The translations under genes were made by a program, and so were the position numbers. Shown here piece after piece: positions 24,166 to 33,910 of a stretch of DNA of 64,000 nt; position 1 is the stretch's first letter, and every line of letters begins with the position of its first letter. The notes under the pieces are model-generated. The model made no database searches, was not told the DNA's origin, and was given only the letters and a program-made list of their open reading frames with translations. Origin of the DNA: Sanguinoderma infundibulare (Eukaryota; Basidiomycota; Agaricomycetes; Polyporales; Polyporaceae); the NCBI GenBank assembly GCA_032821775.1, contig JAVLRN010000001.1:3100001-3164000 (forward strand), given 5' to 3'.

Positions 24166-26310
24166 GCGTTGCCTGGCCGTTGAGCAGCGCTCGGACACTA
24201 TAGCGGTTACCCTCTGTCCATTTCATCTTGTTTTGTCGAGTCTCCTGGGACAGTTCCATGCCATACTTTCTGTGCTACCACGACCAGCTAATGCTCCTGC
24301 TTCTCCGCCGCTCCGGTGCTCCCTGACTGAGCGCTGTCGGTTTTCCCGATCGCTTGGACAGGTGCTTCTCATTCCCCGCGTCTCATGGATACTCAATGCT
24401 TCGCATTATCTCTCGGGTGACCTGTCCCTTTGTTGTTCTGTTGTTTCAGTACCTCGCCTTCTGGCACTCACGACCCCTCATGACTAACGACCCCTGGTTT
24501 GTACTTACATAGTACGTGCCACGTTTACGACAGACTTATTCCTATGCGTTGATGATCACCTTGGGAACATGAGTGAAGGCTACTATCGCGGCATCTAAAC
24601 TTTGTGGGTTTGTGGATATCAAGGGACGCTGTGGCCAGCGCTCCGGGGGCTGGGTTAGGATGTCCCTGGGTCTTGTGGCGATGGGAGGGGATGGGTGTGA
24701 ACAGGGAAGGGAGAGTCGCGCAGGGAGCGCTGAGTGCGAAACGCTGAGGGTTCGTTTTCCCGTAAGCGCGGCCAATGGTAGGCAGAATGTGAGAAGCGAA
24801 GGGCTACGGGAGACGTCAAGTGACGCGGACTTATGGAAGGACATGCAGGAGCGAGAGGACAGGCCGGGAGATGGTCCGTGCCGGTGTGAGAAGGACGGAG
24901 AGAGGCCGGGGTTCGATGTCGAGGTGGTTGCTCTCGAAGAGATGAAGGACGGAATTCCGATGAGCAGGCGTTCGCTGCGGTGTGGGTGATTATTCCGAAA
25001 GAGAAATATCTGGGGCGGGCGGGCGTTTTGATGCACAGCGCCGTAGATAGACGAGGAGAGTAGCGTCAGAATGATGGGGCGCAGTCTCTGGAGGGCCGGG
25101 AGAGAGAGAAGAGCGGAAGAGATGGAAGCGGGCGACGGACAAAAACAAAACGACGGAGAGAAGGGAGGAAGGACGAATGATCGGAGAGGTGTGACGGGCG
25201 GGCGGGCGCGTTGGGGAGGGTGGGACGGAAAGAAAGGGACGAATATTCGGCGGGGGCGAGGGTAAGCGGATAAGCCTGGAGAAGCGGGCGGAGGCGAGTG
25301 GACGGCTGGGACGGAGGCTAGAAGATGCGGAGCCCGTCTGAGAGGGGAAGGGTTCGGAGAGACTGGGAGGGGAGAAACGGAAGGGGAGGGCCATATTTGG
25401 GGCGGAGGAGGGGGAAATGAAAACAAGGCCGGGAGCGCTGGGAGTGTTGGCGGGCATGAGGCAGTCGGCAAAGGGGCTGGAGGAGGACGGAGCTGGATGG
25501 GAGCGATGGGGGAGAAAGGGGAGGGGAGATGCCCGAGATGGATAGTTTGGGAAGAGGCGCGGCTCGGAATTCCGGGAGCTGATGCGGGTGATAAGGTCAT
25601 GGAGAAGTTTAATGGAGGGGTTGGATGTGGCAGAGCGTGTGCTGGAAGGGGGATATTGCTGGAAAAGGCGACGGAGAAGAGAGGCGCGAGATGGCTGATG
25701 GAGGGCTGGGGGCAGATTGTCGGCGCCAGGGCGAGATTCGGGTTGGAGGGATGGGCCTGGGGGTGGGCTGAGGCTGGGCGGGAGTGTTTTGGGAGTGCGA
25801 GGGGGATGTGGACGTCGGAGAGGAGGGCGTGAGGAGGTTGCCCGTGCTGGGAACGGATCCGCTGGAGATCTCTGGATCGCGCGCGCTCTCGTGGACGCCG
25901 CGGAAGTAATTTGGACAAGGTTTGCGTGACAGGGTGACGGAGGGACACGAGGTGATGCAGGCGAGCGCCGGCCGCTGGCTGAGGGCTCCGAGGACTCGGA
26001 CGGCCTCTCGTCCGCCCAGGCTGCTGTGTATATAGCTCTCCCCTTCTGCTCTCCCCTCCCCATCCCTCCGCCATTGTCCTCCGCCCTCCTCCGCCGGGTG
26101 TCTTCTCCCTTCCTCCCGCCCATCGCTAGCGTACGTCTTTCTTTCTCCCTTCCTTCCTCTCCCGCAACCCTGCTAACTCTGACGCCCCCACAGTCCCTGT
26201 TTCCTTCCGTCTCTTCAAGGACTCGTCCTTTTCACTTTGGTCCACTCTTGTGATACTTTTCCGCTTTTATTCTCTGCTCTCGCTTCTGCTCTCATCTCCC
26301 GCCCCCCACA
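24166..26310 (+). promoter_or_regulatory. Upstream region of the second bHLH gene with purine-rich block
   Basis: Non-coding in my reading. From about 24610 to 26010 the plus strand is persistently G/A-rich with many GGG runs. This removes stop codons from the pyrimidine-rich complement and so opens two long minus-strand frames (510 and 377 codons) that overlap in different frames. A TATATA element lies at 26029-26034, followed by an abrupt switch to a CT-rich leader. A consensus intron (GTACGT at 26131, CTAAC near 26173, CACAG ending 26193) probably interrupts the 5' UTR. Confidence 0.6.
26131..26193 (+). other. Predicted 5' UTR intron of the second bHLH gene
   Basis: Donor GTACGT, branch-like CTAAC and acceptor CACAG in correct order, spanning 63 nt, lie between the TATATA element and the ATG at 26311. 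The surrounding leader has no coding potential. Confidence 0.6.
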
Positions 26311-27343
26311 ATGGAGACTGCCCACATCGAGAACGTCCTCGACCACACTAAGAGCACCGACTTCATGGATACTGCCGCATACTACAACGATCCCCTCTCC
26401 GGGCTCGACTATCTCCAGTACCCGCCCCACTCTCCGTTCGGTGTTTCTTCCATGGGCTGTGAGTAGCCCCCATCCTCTCGTCCTTCTCGTCCCTCTAACT
26501 TCCTTTTTCCAGTGCCTCCCACGTCGTCTCCCCGCAGTTTCACCTCGATCCCCCTCAACGGTGGCCTTAACGAGTACACTTACACTTCTCCGAGTGGCAA
26601 CTACAGCACTGGCTCTCCCGCCCGTCCGTACACGCCCACCATCTATCCCAATGCGCTCTCCAACCTCAGCGCGGGCGACCTCTCCTCGGATAGTTCCAGC
26701 CGCAGCCGTCGCGGCAGCGGCTCACACTCACCCGGCCCCTCCGTTCCCCCTGGTTCCCTTGCGGCCATCCCCCGGTCGCATCGCTTCAACCCTCTCGGTG
26801 CCGCGGCATCCATCCGTGCTTCCGCCCGCCAGCAGCAGCAGAAGAAGCGTTCCAAGGGCTCCGACGACTTTGCGAGCGACGACGACGAAGACTTCAACCC
26901 CGCGCCCTCCGCAGCCAGCAATGACATGCGTCGTGAGGAGATCCGCCGCCAGCGGATCGAGTCCGAGCAGCGCAGGCGGGATGAGCTCCGTGACGGCTAC
27001 CGCCGTCTCAAGGACGCTCTCCCCGTGTCCAACCAGAAGTCGAGCAAGGTTTCCTTGTTGGATCGGGGTACGTAGATCCTTTCGATCCCTTCCGATCATC
27101 ACTGATCGCTCCTCTCCAACAGCTACTACCCACATTCGTTACCTCGAGATGACCCAACAGCAGTTGCAGACCAGACTCCAGCAGGCCGAGGCCGAGACCG
27201 CCCACCTCCGTCACGTCAACGAGGCCCTCATGCTCGGCACCGCTGAGCAGCGTCATGCCGCCGCCGCCTCTGCCGTTGCTGCCGCACAGGCACAACAGCA
27301 GCAGGTCGTCGTCGCCGCTTCGGCCGTCGTCGGCAAGTACTAA
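26311..27343 (+). CDS. bHLH transcription factor, paralogue 2
   Basis: Nuclear regulator closely related to the protein at 16003-17148. It starts METAHIENVLDHTKSTDF. A Ser/Pro/Thr-rich region follows, with a likely nuclear signal (QQQQKKRSKG) and an acidic patch (SDDDEDF). The bHLH is RRQRIESEQRRRDELRDGY, then KDALPVSNQKSSKVSLLDR and, across an intron at 27068-27122, ATTHIRYLEMTQQQLQ. A heptad helix follows, then an Ala/Gln-rich tail ending AVVGKY. Intron 1 joins SSMG to LPPTSSP. The basic region keeps the Glu and Arg contacts but lacks the usual His. The intron in the bHLH is in the same place and phase as in paralogue 1, which supports common descent by duplication. Confidence 0.93.
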
Positions 27344-30300
27344 GCCCTCGCACGATCTCGCCCTCAAAAGCTCGACCTGCGCGTCCGGACGCGCCGAGCA
27401 CGCCTGCATGTATTATGTATCACGACTGTATCAAGACCTCAAGAGACTGGAACCCCCTGCCAGGACGCAGTGGACGCTGACGATCACACGGACTATCACG
27501 CATATTCTCCCCTTTACGCATGTTTATTCACTTTATTACACCCGGCATCTTCTTTTCCCCATTGTTCTCCCCTCGCATTCTTACACCACCTACCCCATCC
27601 TCTTCCCCTTCCCCCTGCATCCCATCACATACGGTGATACCTTCTCTCGGGATCGCGACATCACCCACCCGAGCACCCCGGACTGTCTCGCTGCTGTGCT
27701 GCGCGGTCGCGTCGTCTCGACGACGTGGACCGGAGAACAGTAGATGGGCCCCCTTCGACTTTGGCGGCCACGGATCGGCTTGTAGCAGGACGGTTTGGAC
27801 ACGACACGACACAAGACCGTAGGCTGTGGCTTGAGGTAGCTGCGTCCATAGTGACGTGTGCAATCTCGCCCCCCTGCGCGCGCTTTCTTGTTCCTCACAC
27901 CATCTCGGTATTCGTCGTACGTCCACCGTTTCCCGCTCGTCGCTCCAAGTCCCGCCTAGCGCACGCAGCCGCTTGAGGTGACGACCACTTAACTGTGGTT
28001 CCGTGCCTCGCTGTTGCATATGTGCGCGCCGAAACTTCGGCATCGAAGACGCTTGTCTTCTTCTCGACTATCCTTCCTCGCTGTTCGGCCCAGTTCATTC
28101 CTCGACGTCGCCCATACCCCGGTACCGCCTAACTATGCCACATGCCTCCACTTCCCGCGTTGGTGTCTCTTGAATGGCGCCTGATCACCGCCTTCGAGAC
28201 CAGTTCGCCATCTCCCCCCATTGTTCCCCCACAACTCTGGCTATTGGCATCCGACCGCTCACGAGCTCCGGCTCAAGCTCGTGATGCCTGCGCGCCAGCG
28301 AAGTAGCGCAGCCGCAACAGCACATGCGCTCACGCACGGCGCGCCTAGCCAGGGCTGGAAGACATGGCGAGGCGCGGGCTTCTCTCGACGCTGACCCTCC
28401 TCCATCCGGACCGTACGTTCATCGACTGACCAACACCTCGTGCCTACCTGGACTCCTCGACACTTCCTCGCGGCCTCCGTCTGCATACCGCTTGCCACTC
28501 CTCCGTCACTGACTCGCCCCGTCGAATGCGCCCCTAGCTGTTCTGGTTGCGCGCGTGCTAGTCCACGCCCGCCGGTTGCTGGTGTGTGCGCTTCGACGTT
28601 GAGCGATGTCAGGGTAGTGAGTCGCAGCGGTGAGTGGTGGTGCAATGCGGTGAGCGCAACGTGCGCCTGCTTGCGGGTGCTGTCGCCTGCCTGTGCGGTC
28701 GTGATCTATGGTGTTCTGTCTTACGGTACAAGGTCGTTCCATGGTCCGGACGCACTCGCGTCATGTATGCCCCGCTTATGCCCAGGATATGTCACACCCC
28801 GCTTGCTCGCTCGCCCGATACACTCGCGGAGGCTCAGCGTGCGCTTGCGCGCGCTGTTTGGCTTTGCGGTGGCCTCAGTGCCCTGCAGACTCCCTAGCCG
28901 CCTCTGCTTGTTTGCGTACGTTGCTATCACGTTGCTCTCGCTCCACCGCTGCTTTCTGTAGTCGCTGCATGGCTGCGCGTGTCGGCCTCCTCCTACCCAC
29001 GTCTGTCCTTGCTTTGCGCGTAGTAGTTAGTAGTTGATGACTCGCATATTCACGTCCTATTCATGACTGGAAACAATTGGTGTGCGTTTGTGAGAATCTG
29101 AGTCGATCCAGGTTGTCAAGTTACCGAAGCTTGGTCGTTTGCCCGACAGTCTTAGTAAGGGGCCCCTTGACTTCAACTTGCACCTTTGACCTTTGTGTGG
29201 TCTTTGTTTCAGGCAAGACTGCGGTCGCATAGGACGTTGATCAACGCTCTCAAGGTTGACTAAACGCTTGGTTGCTTGGCCAACTTCGACTCAATTGAAT
29301 GCCAGTATCCATCGGTATGTAGTACATATACTCAACGGATATTCACTACGACACCCTCGACCGCAATCTCACTGTCCTTCTCCAGTAACAGGGTATCCAT
29401 CGCCTACGACGCTTTAGTGACTGTTACAGGTGACTCTGCCCATCAACGATCGCGAACCATTCACGCTGCCAGATGACCCCAGGTCGAGCTCCAGAAGGCG
29501 ACGTTTCTCTGGGAGGATCCGCGTTCGAGAAAGGAACTGTCGGAGGTGCACGAGTCCTGACTTTGTCCGGAGGTGGTGCGCGGAGATCGTCGATCTGCCA
29601 CGACCGCGAGCGAGCTACATGGTCAAGAAGTTCTGGGGTTGGGACTGACTGAGCCGCTCCGAGTCGCCGTGCTCGGGGGTGGGGACTCGGAGGCCACGCA
29701 GGTTGCAGCTAGCGAGCTACTGCATCTTTGGATCAGGTGGGCTTGCTGTAGGTGCGAGGCGGCCGGGAAGTGCGGTGCGACGCGTACGAGTTGCAATACA
29801 AGTCGTCCTTCGGAGGGGTAGCCCGTAGTAACCCCGGCCCCATCCCCATCTGCTGGTCTTTTGGGGACCCCAGGGTTTGTGGGTCACTGCTGTTCCTGGA
29901 GTGCATGAGTCGGCGGAGCTCATGGCACGGCCGGATCCCAGGGAGAACTTGCTGCTCGGGGACCGCGCCTCAGGGTGGGCCGCAGAGCACAGACCTCTAC
30001 TTTCGACCGTCCGTGGCTGTATCTCGTTCGGAAGCCTTACACACTGGGACGGACGAAAGGTTGCGCAGTGGACAAGGACAGCTGCCACGAAACATGGGCG
30101 GACTTGAACAACCCATTCGACTTCCACGAGAATCGCGTCTCGACGTTCCGTTCCCGACCTCCGGCCATAGCGCGCCCCTCGTATGCACGACCACATCGAT
30201 CCGGATGCCTTCGATCGCCCCAAGGCGTGGGACGCACACACAAGGCCGAAGGACAGCATGTGCCCGCTCGTCCCTGACGCGCCCGCATTCTGACCGCTCT

Positions 30301-31026
30301 CGAGAGGACGCAGCGCCACCCAAGTGCCGCACGCTCCCGGTGCTCGAGCTCGAGGACCCCCGTTATCCGGGCGTGTCTCTGCGCACGGGGGAATGAGTTA
30401 ATCGTCCTGCGTGTATGCGAGGAGCTTACCAAGTCAGACCGCACCGCGCTCGATGGAGATGCGTTACGAGCAGGACGACCACAAGGGCCACCCCGCCGTG
30501 TGTTCGGGACGTGTGGCATCCAGAACCAGACGGTGCGACAGGTCGTCGCGGGGGAGGACCGGGACAGGTACCGGCATCGTGTGGCCCCATTGAGCTCGCG
30601 GACTCCTAGAAAGGCGGGGTAGGAAAACGATGTGCTTCTCCTTGGTGGGATCCCATGTTGACCAAGCTGCCCATAGAATCGGCTGGCGGGTGTTCGAGAG
30701 GGAACTCAGCTTCCTATGCGAAGTTCGAACAAGGTTAGAACGCCGTGACCTAGTATGGCACAACAAGCGCCGGAAGCGCTCCTCAGTCCCTTTTTCTTCC
30801 AGATTCAAATACTCAGTCGTCGGCACAAGATCGCAACGGATTTCGTTGCAGATAGCTTCTACAGGGGGGATAGGAGCTTCTATGATTGTTAGTGCAGAGC
30901 GGTGGCAGGCAGATAAAGGTCGCCCTAAGTGACGTAGGGTGATGACTACAGCGATAAACCCAGCCTCTCGGACGCGCAACGAATATTTCTTCAACCGATA
31001 CATCCACCACCTGCTCCTTAGGCATC
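27344..31026. other. 3.7-kb gene-poor region
   Basis: The first 350 bp are CT-rich and probably 3' UTR of the bHLH gene. No open frame gives a recognisable protein. Overlapping frames of about 100-215 codons at 27.5-28.9 kb and 29.7-30.5 kb occur on both strands and behave like shadows of GC-rich sequence. No repeats or transposon ends were recognised. Confidence 0.5.
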
Positions 31027-31544
31027 ATGGCCGACGCTGTCGCTCTCCGCAAGCAACTAAAAATCAAGTCTGGATCGGCCTCGCGGTTCGTTTTTCGACT
31101 GTTACGGGTCATGAAACACACTGATGCGACGGGGCATAGCCTGTACAAGGAGCACAAACTCTACCAAGATGAAGAGGTCGAATTGAAGCGCAAACTGGAC
31201 AAATACATCGCAGGTAACGCAGAGGAATGGGACATCAAGAACACGGTGAAGACACCCTGCCTTTTCAACCTTCCTGCATTGCCTAACATCATCGCGCGGC
31301 GATCCAGAGACGCATGCTGGAAGAATCGCAGAAGATGATCGCCGATTCCGCACAGCGCCTCGGAAAGGTAGCCCAAGAGCTGCGCGAACTCGTCGTCAGT
31401 CCAGAACGTGCATGGTGGCGTCGGAGGTTTGCTGACTGGGGTTTGGGGGTCTGCGCACAGCTCAGCGCCGAACACAACGCTTCCTTGGCCGAGGATCCAG
31501 ACCTCCTCAAGGCGCAGGAAGCACTGGAGGAAGTCAGTGTCTAG
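31027..31544 (+). CDS. TBCA: Tubulin-binding cofactor A
   Basis: Cytosolic chaperone that holds newly folded beta-tubulin before alpha/beta dimer assembly (yeast Rbl2). The protein is a three-helix bundle of roughly 110 residues: MADAVALRKQLKIKSGSASR, then LYKEHKLYQDEEVELKRKL, KYIAGNAEEWDIKN, RMLEESQKMIADSAQRLGK and LSAEHNASLAEDPDLLKAQ, ending ALEEVSV. Introns are predicted after ASR (donor GTTCGT), after DIKN and after QELRELV. Convergent with MED11, with 140 bp between stop codons. Identity is secure. Confidence 0.93.
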
Positions 31545-31684
31545 GCAAAATCGACCTGATGGAGCATCTAGGGTTGGGAGATGGGGACGGAATGAATACG
31601 AAGAAGTTTTGAGAGCGACTGTACCTTGTATGCGAACGGACCATCCGATTGATTATACCCGCCGCACCCTCGAAGTCTCGTCCG

Positions 31685-32357
31685 TCACGAATCCATCGCA
31701 TCTGCCTTCTCCTTATCCTTATCTCTTGCCTCCTTTATTCGGGTGAGCGCGTTGAGAATGCCCTTCCACGCGTCGCGCTCGATGCGCTCTTCCTGAAGCC
31801 CCCGACTTTCTCTCGCGATCCCATCGGCACCGGCGGAAGGCAGCCCAACGCCAAGCGAAGGGGGGATGAATCCTAGTGGGGGTGCATTGATAGCAGAGGG
31901 CGCGATGCGAGACTGCCTGATGTGCGCAAGCGAAGACCGAATGGCTATGTGGATACCCTGCGAAGAACCGCGTCAGCTTGCGGTAAACTCGCGACGGAGG
32001 GGGGTTGTGCGCGCCGTACATCTAGGCGTTCAAAGTACTCGTTCGCGACGTCGACGAACTTCTCGGAGCGTTCTGCACCCTTTGGTAGGTCTTCGTCCTC
32101 CGGACCGTCGGTCTGGGGCAACGAGAGGAGCGCAATCGAAGACGCAGCCAAGGAAAGCAGTCGAGTGATATCCTGCGCACAGTTTATGCCGTTGGTGTCG
32201 GATTGAGGAGCGCAGAAGGCTAAGGCACACATACCTTCTCTACCTCACCGAGGGCGTATATCTGGCGCGCCGTACGGCTCGACATCCAGATGGGGTCGAT
32301 GTCTTCAGGCAGTCCTTGGTCCGTTGCCCCGTTTGAGTTCGAAACGTTGGTCTCCAT
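31685..32357 (-). CDS. MED11: Mediator complex subunit 11
   Basis: Head-module subunit of Mediator, which links activators and TFIIH to RNA polymerase II. The protein starts METNVSNSNGATDQGLPEDI. The Med11 core follows: MSSRTARQIYALGEVEKD, then ITRLLSLAASSIALLSLPQ and FVDVANEYFERLDGIHIAIR. A tail typical of basidiomycete versions follows (HIRQSRIAPSAINAPPLGF, GLQEERIERDAWKGILNAL) and ends KEKADAMDS. Two introns are predicted: one after EVEK, and one with a GTACGG donor after FERLD. The assignment rests on motif order and length, as Med11 is a short, weakly conserved protein. Confidence 0.85.
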
Positions 32358-32775
32358 CTTGAACTTGGGCAAGAATTGCAGAGACACGGCACCCAGACGT
32401 AACAAGTATAGCGGGAGCAGGTGCGAAGACGATGAGAACTAACGAAGGGGGGTTCGATTTGGTGGAAGAGTGTGGCCGACGGCGGTTGGACTTGGAATGC
32501 GGCCTTTGTGGCGCTGCAGGAACGGAACGCAGCCGGCACACCGGCCCGGGTCCGCCGAGCAACTTCGAACTTAAACGTAGAACGTTGGTAGAACGGTCGA
32601 CGACCGTGGGCAAAAAAACTACGGACATACAACATGTGTTTCAACAGTGACCTAATGTACAGCATATTTACTTTAAGCAAGTGAACTCAATGCGTCTCGG
32701 ACATGTCGCTTTGACGGGGTTAGACTCTACTTCGCCAGGCCGCGCTACCGTGTCATGGTGCCACAATCAGCGACG

Positions 32776-33840
32776 TCACTTGTTCTGCTCCAAGAGGACC
32801 TGCGAAGCGGTGCAGAAGGTACCGTCTCCCGAGAGCTCATACCCAGGAGCACAGAGTCTCACGGCGCAACGACCGGCCTGGCAAGCCACGTCCGCCACGC
32901 CCGGGATCGCCGTGCAGTCCACACCGCGCGGGGAAAGGGCGTCGAGAGGGGTAGCGCACCCGCCGCCTGTCCAGGTACACGATTGTTAGCCTTTAGCCTC
33001 AGCCTATCCGATCGGCGAGCAGGGGAGCGAAGTGTGGCAAAATGACTGGTACTCACAGCTCTCCAGGTCGGTCGTGGTGTTGATGCACTCCCAGGTATCT
33101 CCGGCGCCGCCAAAGATGCCGCAGGCGGTCAGGCCCTCGCCACAGGCCTGGCGCTTGCGCAGGGTGTCGCGGCGCCAGGGCTTGCCGCTCGGGCAGGCCT
33201 TGAAGGGCCCGCAGACGCCGTTGCAGACCTTGTTCGGGTGCTCGCACACGCAGTCCGTCGGCCAGTCCTTGGGCTCGGGCGTGAAGCCGTCCTTGCACTT
33301 GAAGCCGCACGGGTTTCCTTTGATGCAGACGGGCTCGGCGTGGTCGGGGTAGTGACAGGTCTTGTGGTCCTTGGAGTAGTTCAACTGTCATAGGACGGGC
33401 GCCGTTAGTTGGACAGATTCCGACCTCCTCTCGGGACGTACCAGGTCGGTAAGCTCCCTCTTGGTGGCGGCTACGCCTGCCACGAGGACCGCCTATTGAC
33501 ACGTAAGTATTGTTAAGAAAAATAGACACGAAGTGTACTTACCTCTTTGGCCACCGGGTCGGTGGTCAACAGCTCGGGGATCTGCGACTCGCAGTAGCAC
33601 TTGTCTGGTAAAGAGACAACGGGAATTAGCACGTATTAACGTGGCGCCAGGGATGAAGCTCCTACCAATCCACCCAATAGGAATCCTTTTGTTAAAGATG
33701 CCTGGGACGGTCAGCTCGGCATCCACATCACCACAAAGGTCTGTAGTGCCCCAACGCGCGCCCAGCCCCGACGTCGTGCGGGCCGCCACGAAGAAGCCGC
33801 TCGAGGCGAGGAAAGGGAGGAGCGTGGACAGAAGACGCAT
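32776..33840 (-). CDS. priA: PriA-like cysteine-rich secreted protein
   Basis: Similar to PriA of Lentinula edodes, a secreted protein abundant in primordia of mushroom-forming fungi; its molecular role is not known. A signal peptide (MRLLSTLLPFLASSGFFVA) precedes a Cys-rich mature protein: CYCESQIPELLTTDPVAKEA, then CHYPDHAEPVCIKGNPCGF, CVCEHPNKVCNGVCGPFKAC and CGEGLTACGIFGGAGDTWEC. The C-terminal module characteristic of the family follows (GGCATP, RGVDCTAIPGVADVACQAG, CAPGYELSGDGTFC). Four introns are predicted. A KRQAC site after RRDTLR could be cut by a Kex2-type protease. A TATA box lies about 65 bp upstream of the start. Confidence 0.88.
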
Positions 33841-33902
33841 GTCGATTTGGCGTATGCTGGGGAGGGTGTCGAGGCACGACGCAGAGTTACGCTGCCGGGC
33901 CC

Positions 33903-33910
33903 TTTTTATA
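33903..33910 (-). promoter_or_regulatory. TATA box of the PriA-like gene
   Basis: Minus-strand TATAAAAA about 63-70 bp before the start codon at 33840, in a context of otherwise GC-rich sequence. Its spacing fits a strong, regulated promoter with a short leader. Confidence 0.65.

Noticed and set aside
24542..26074. 510-codon minus-strand ORF (and overlapping 377-codon ORF at 24990-26123)
   Set aside because: The strand is so pyrimidine-rich that stop codons, which need purines, are rare; two frames are open at once, the protein is Pro/Ser low complexity and no domain or splice structure is seen.
29752..30396. 214-codon plus-strand frame
   Set aside because: Competes with several overlapping frames on both strands, mixed charge without domain, consistent with chance openness in GC-rich DNA.
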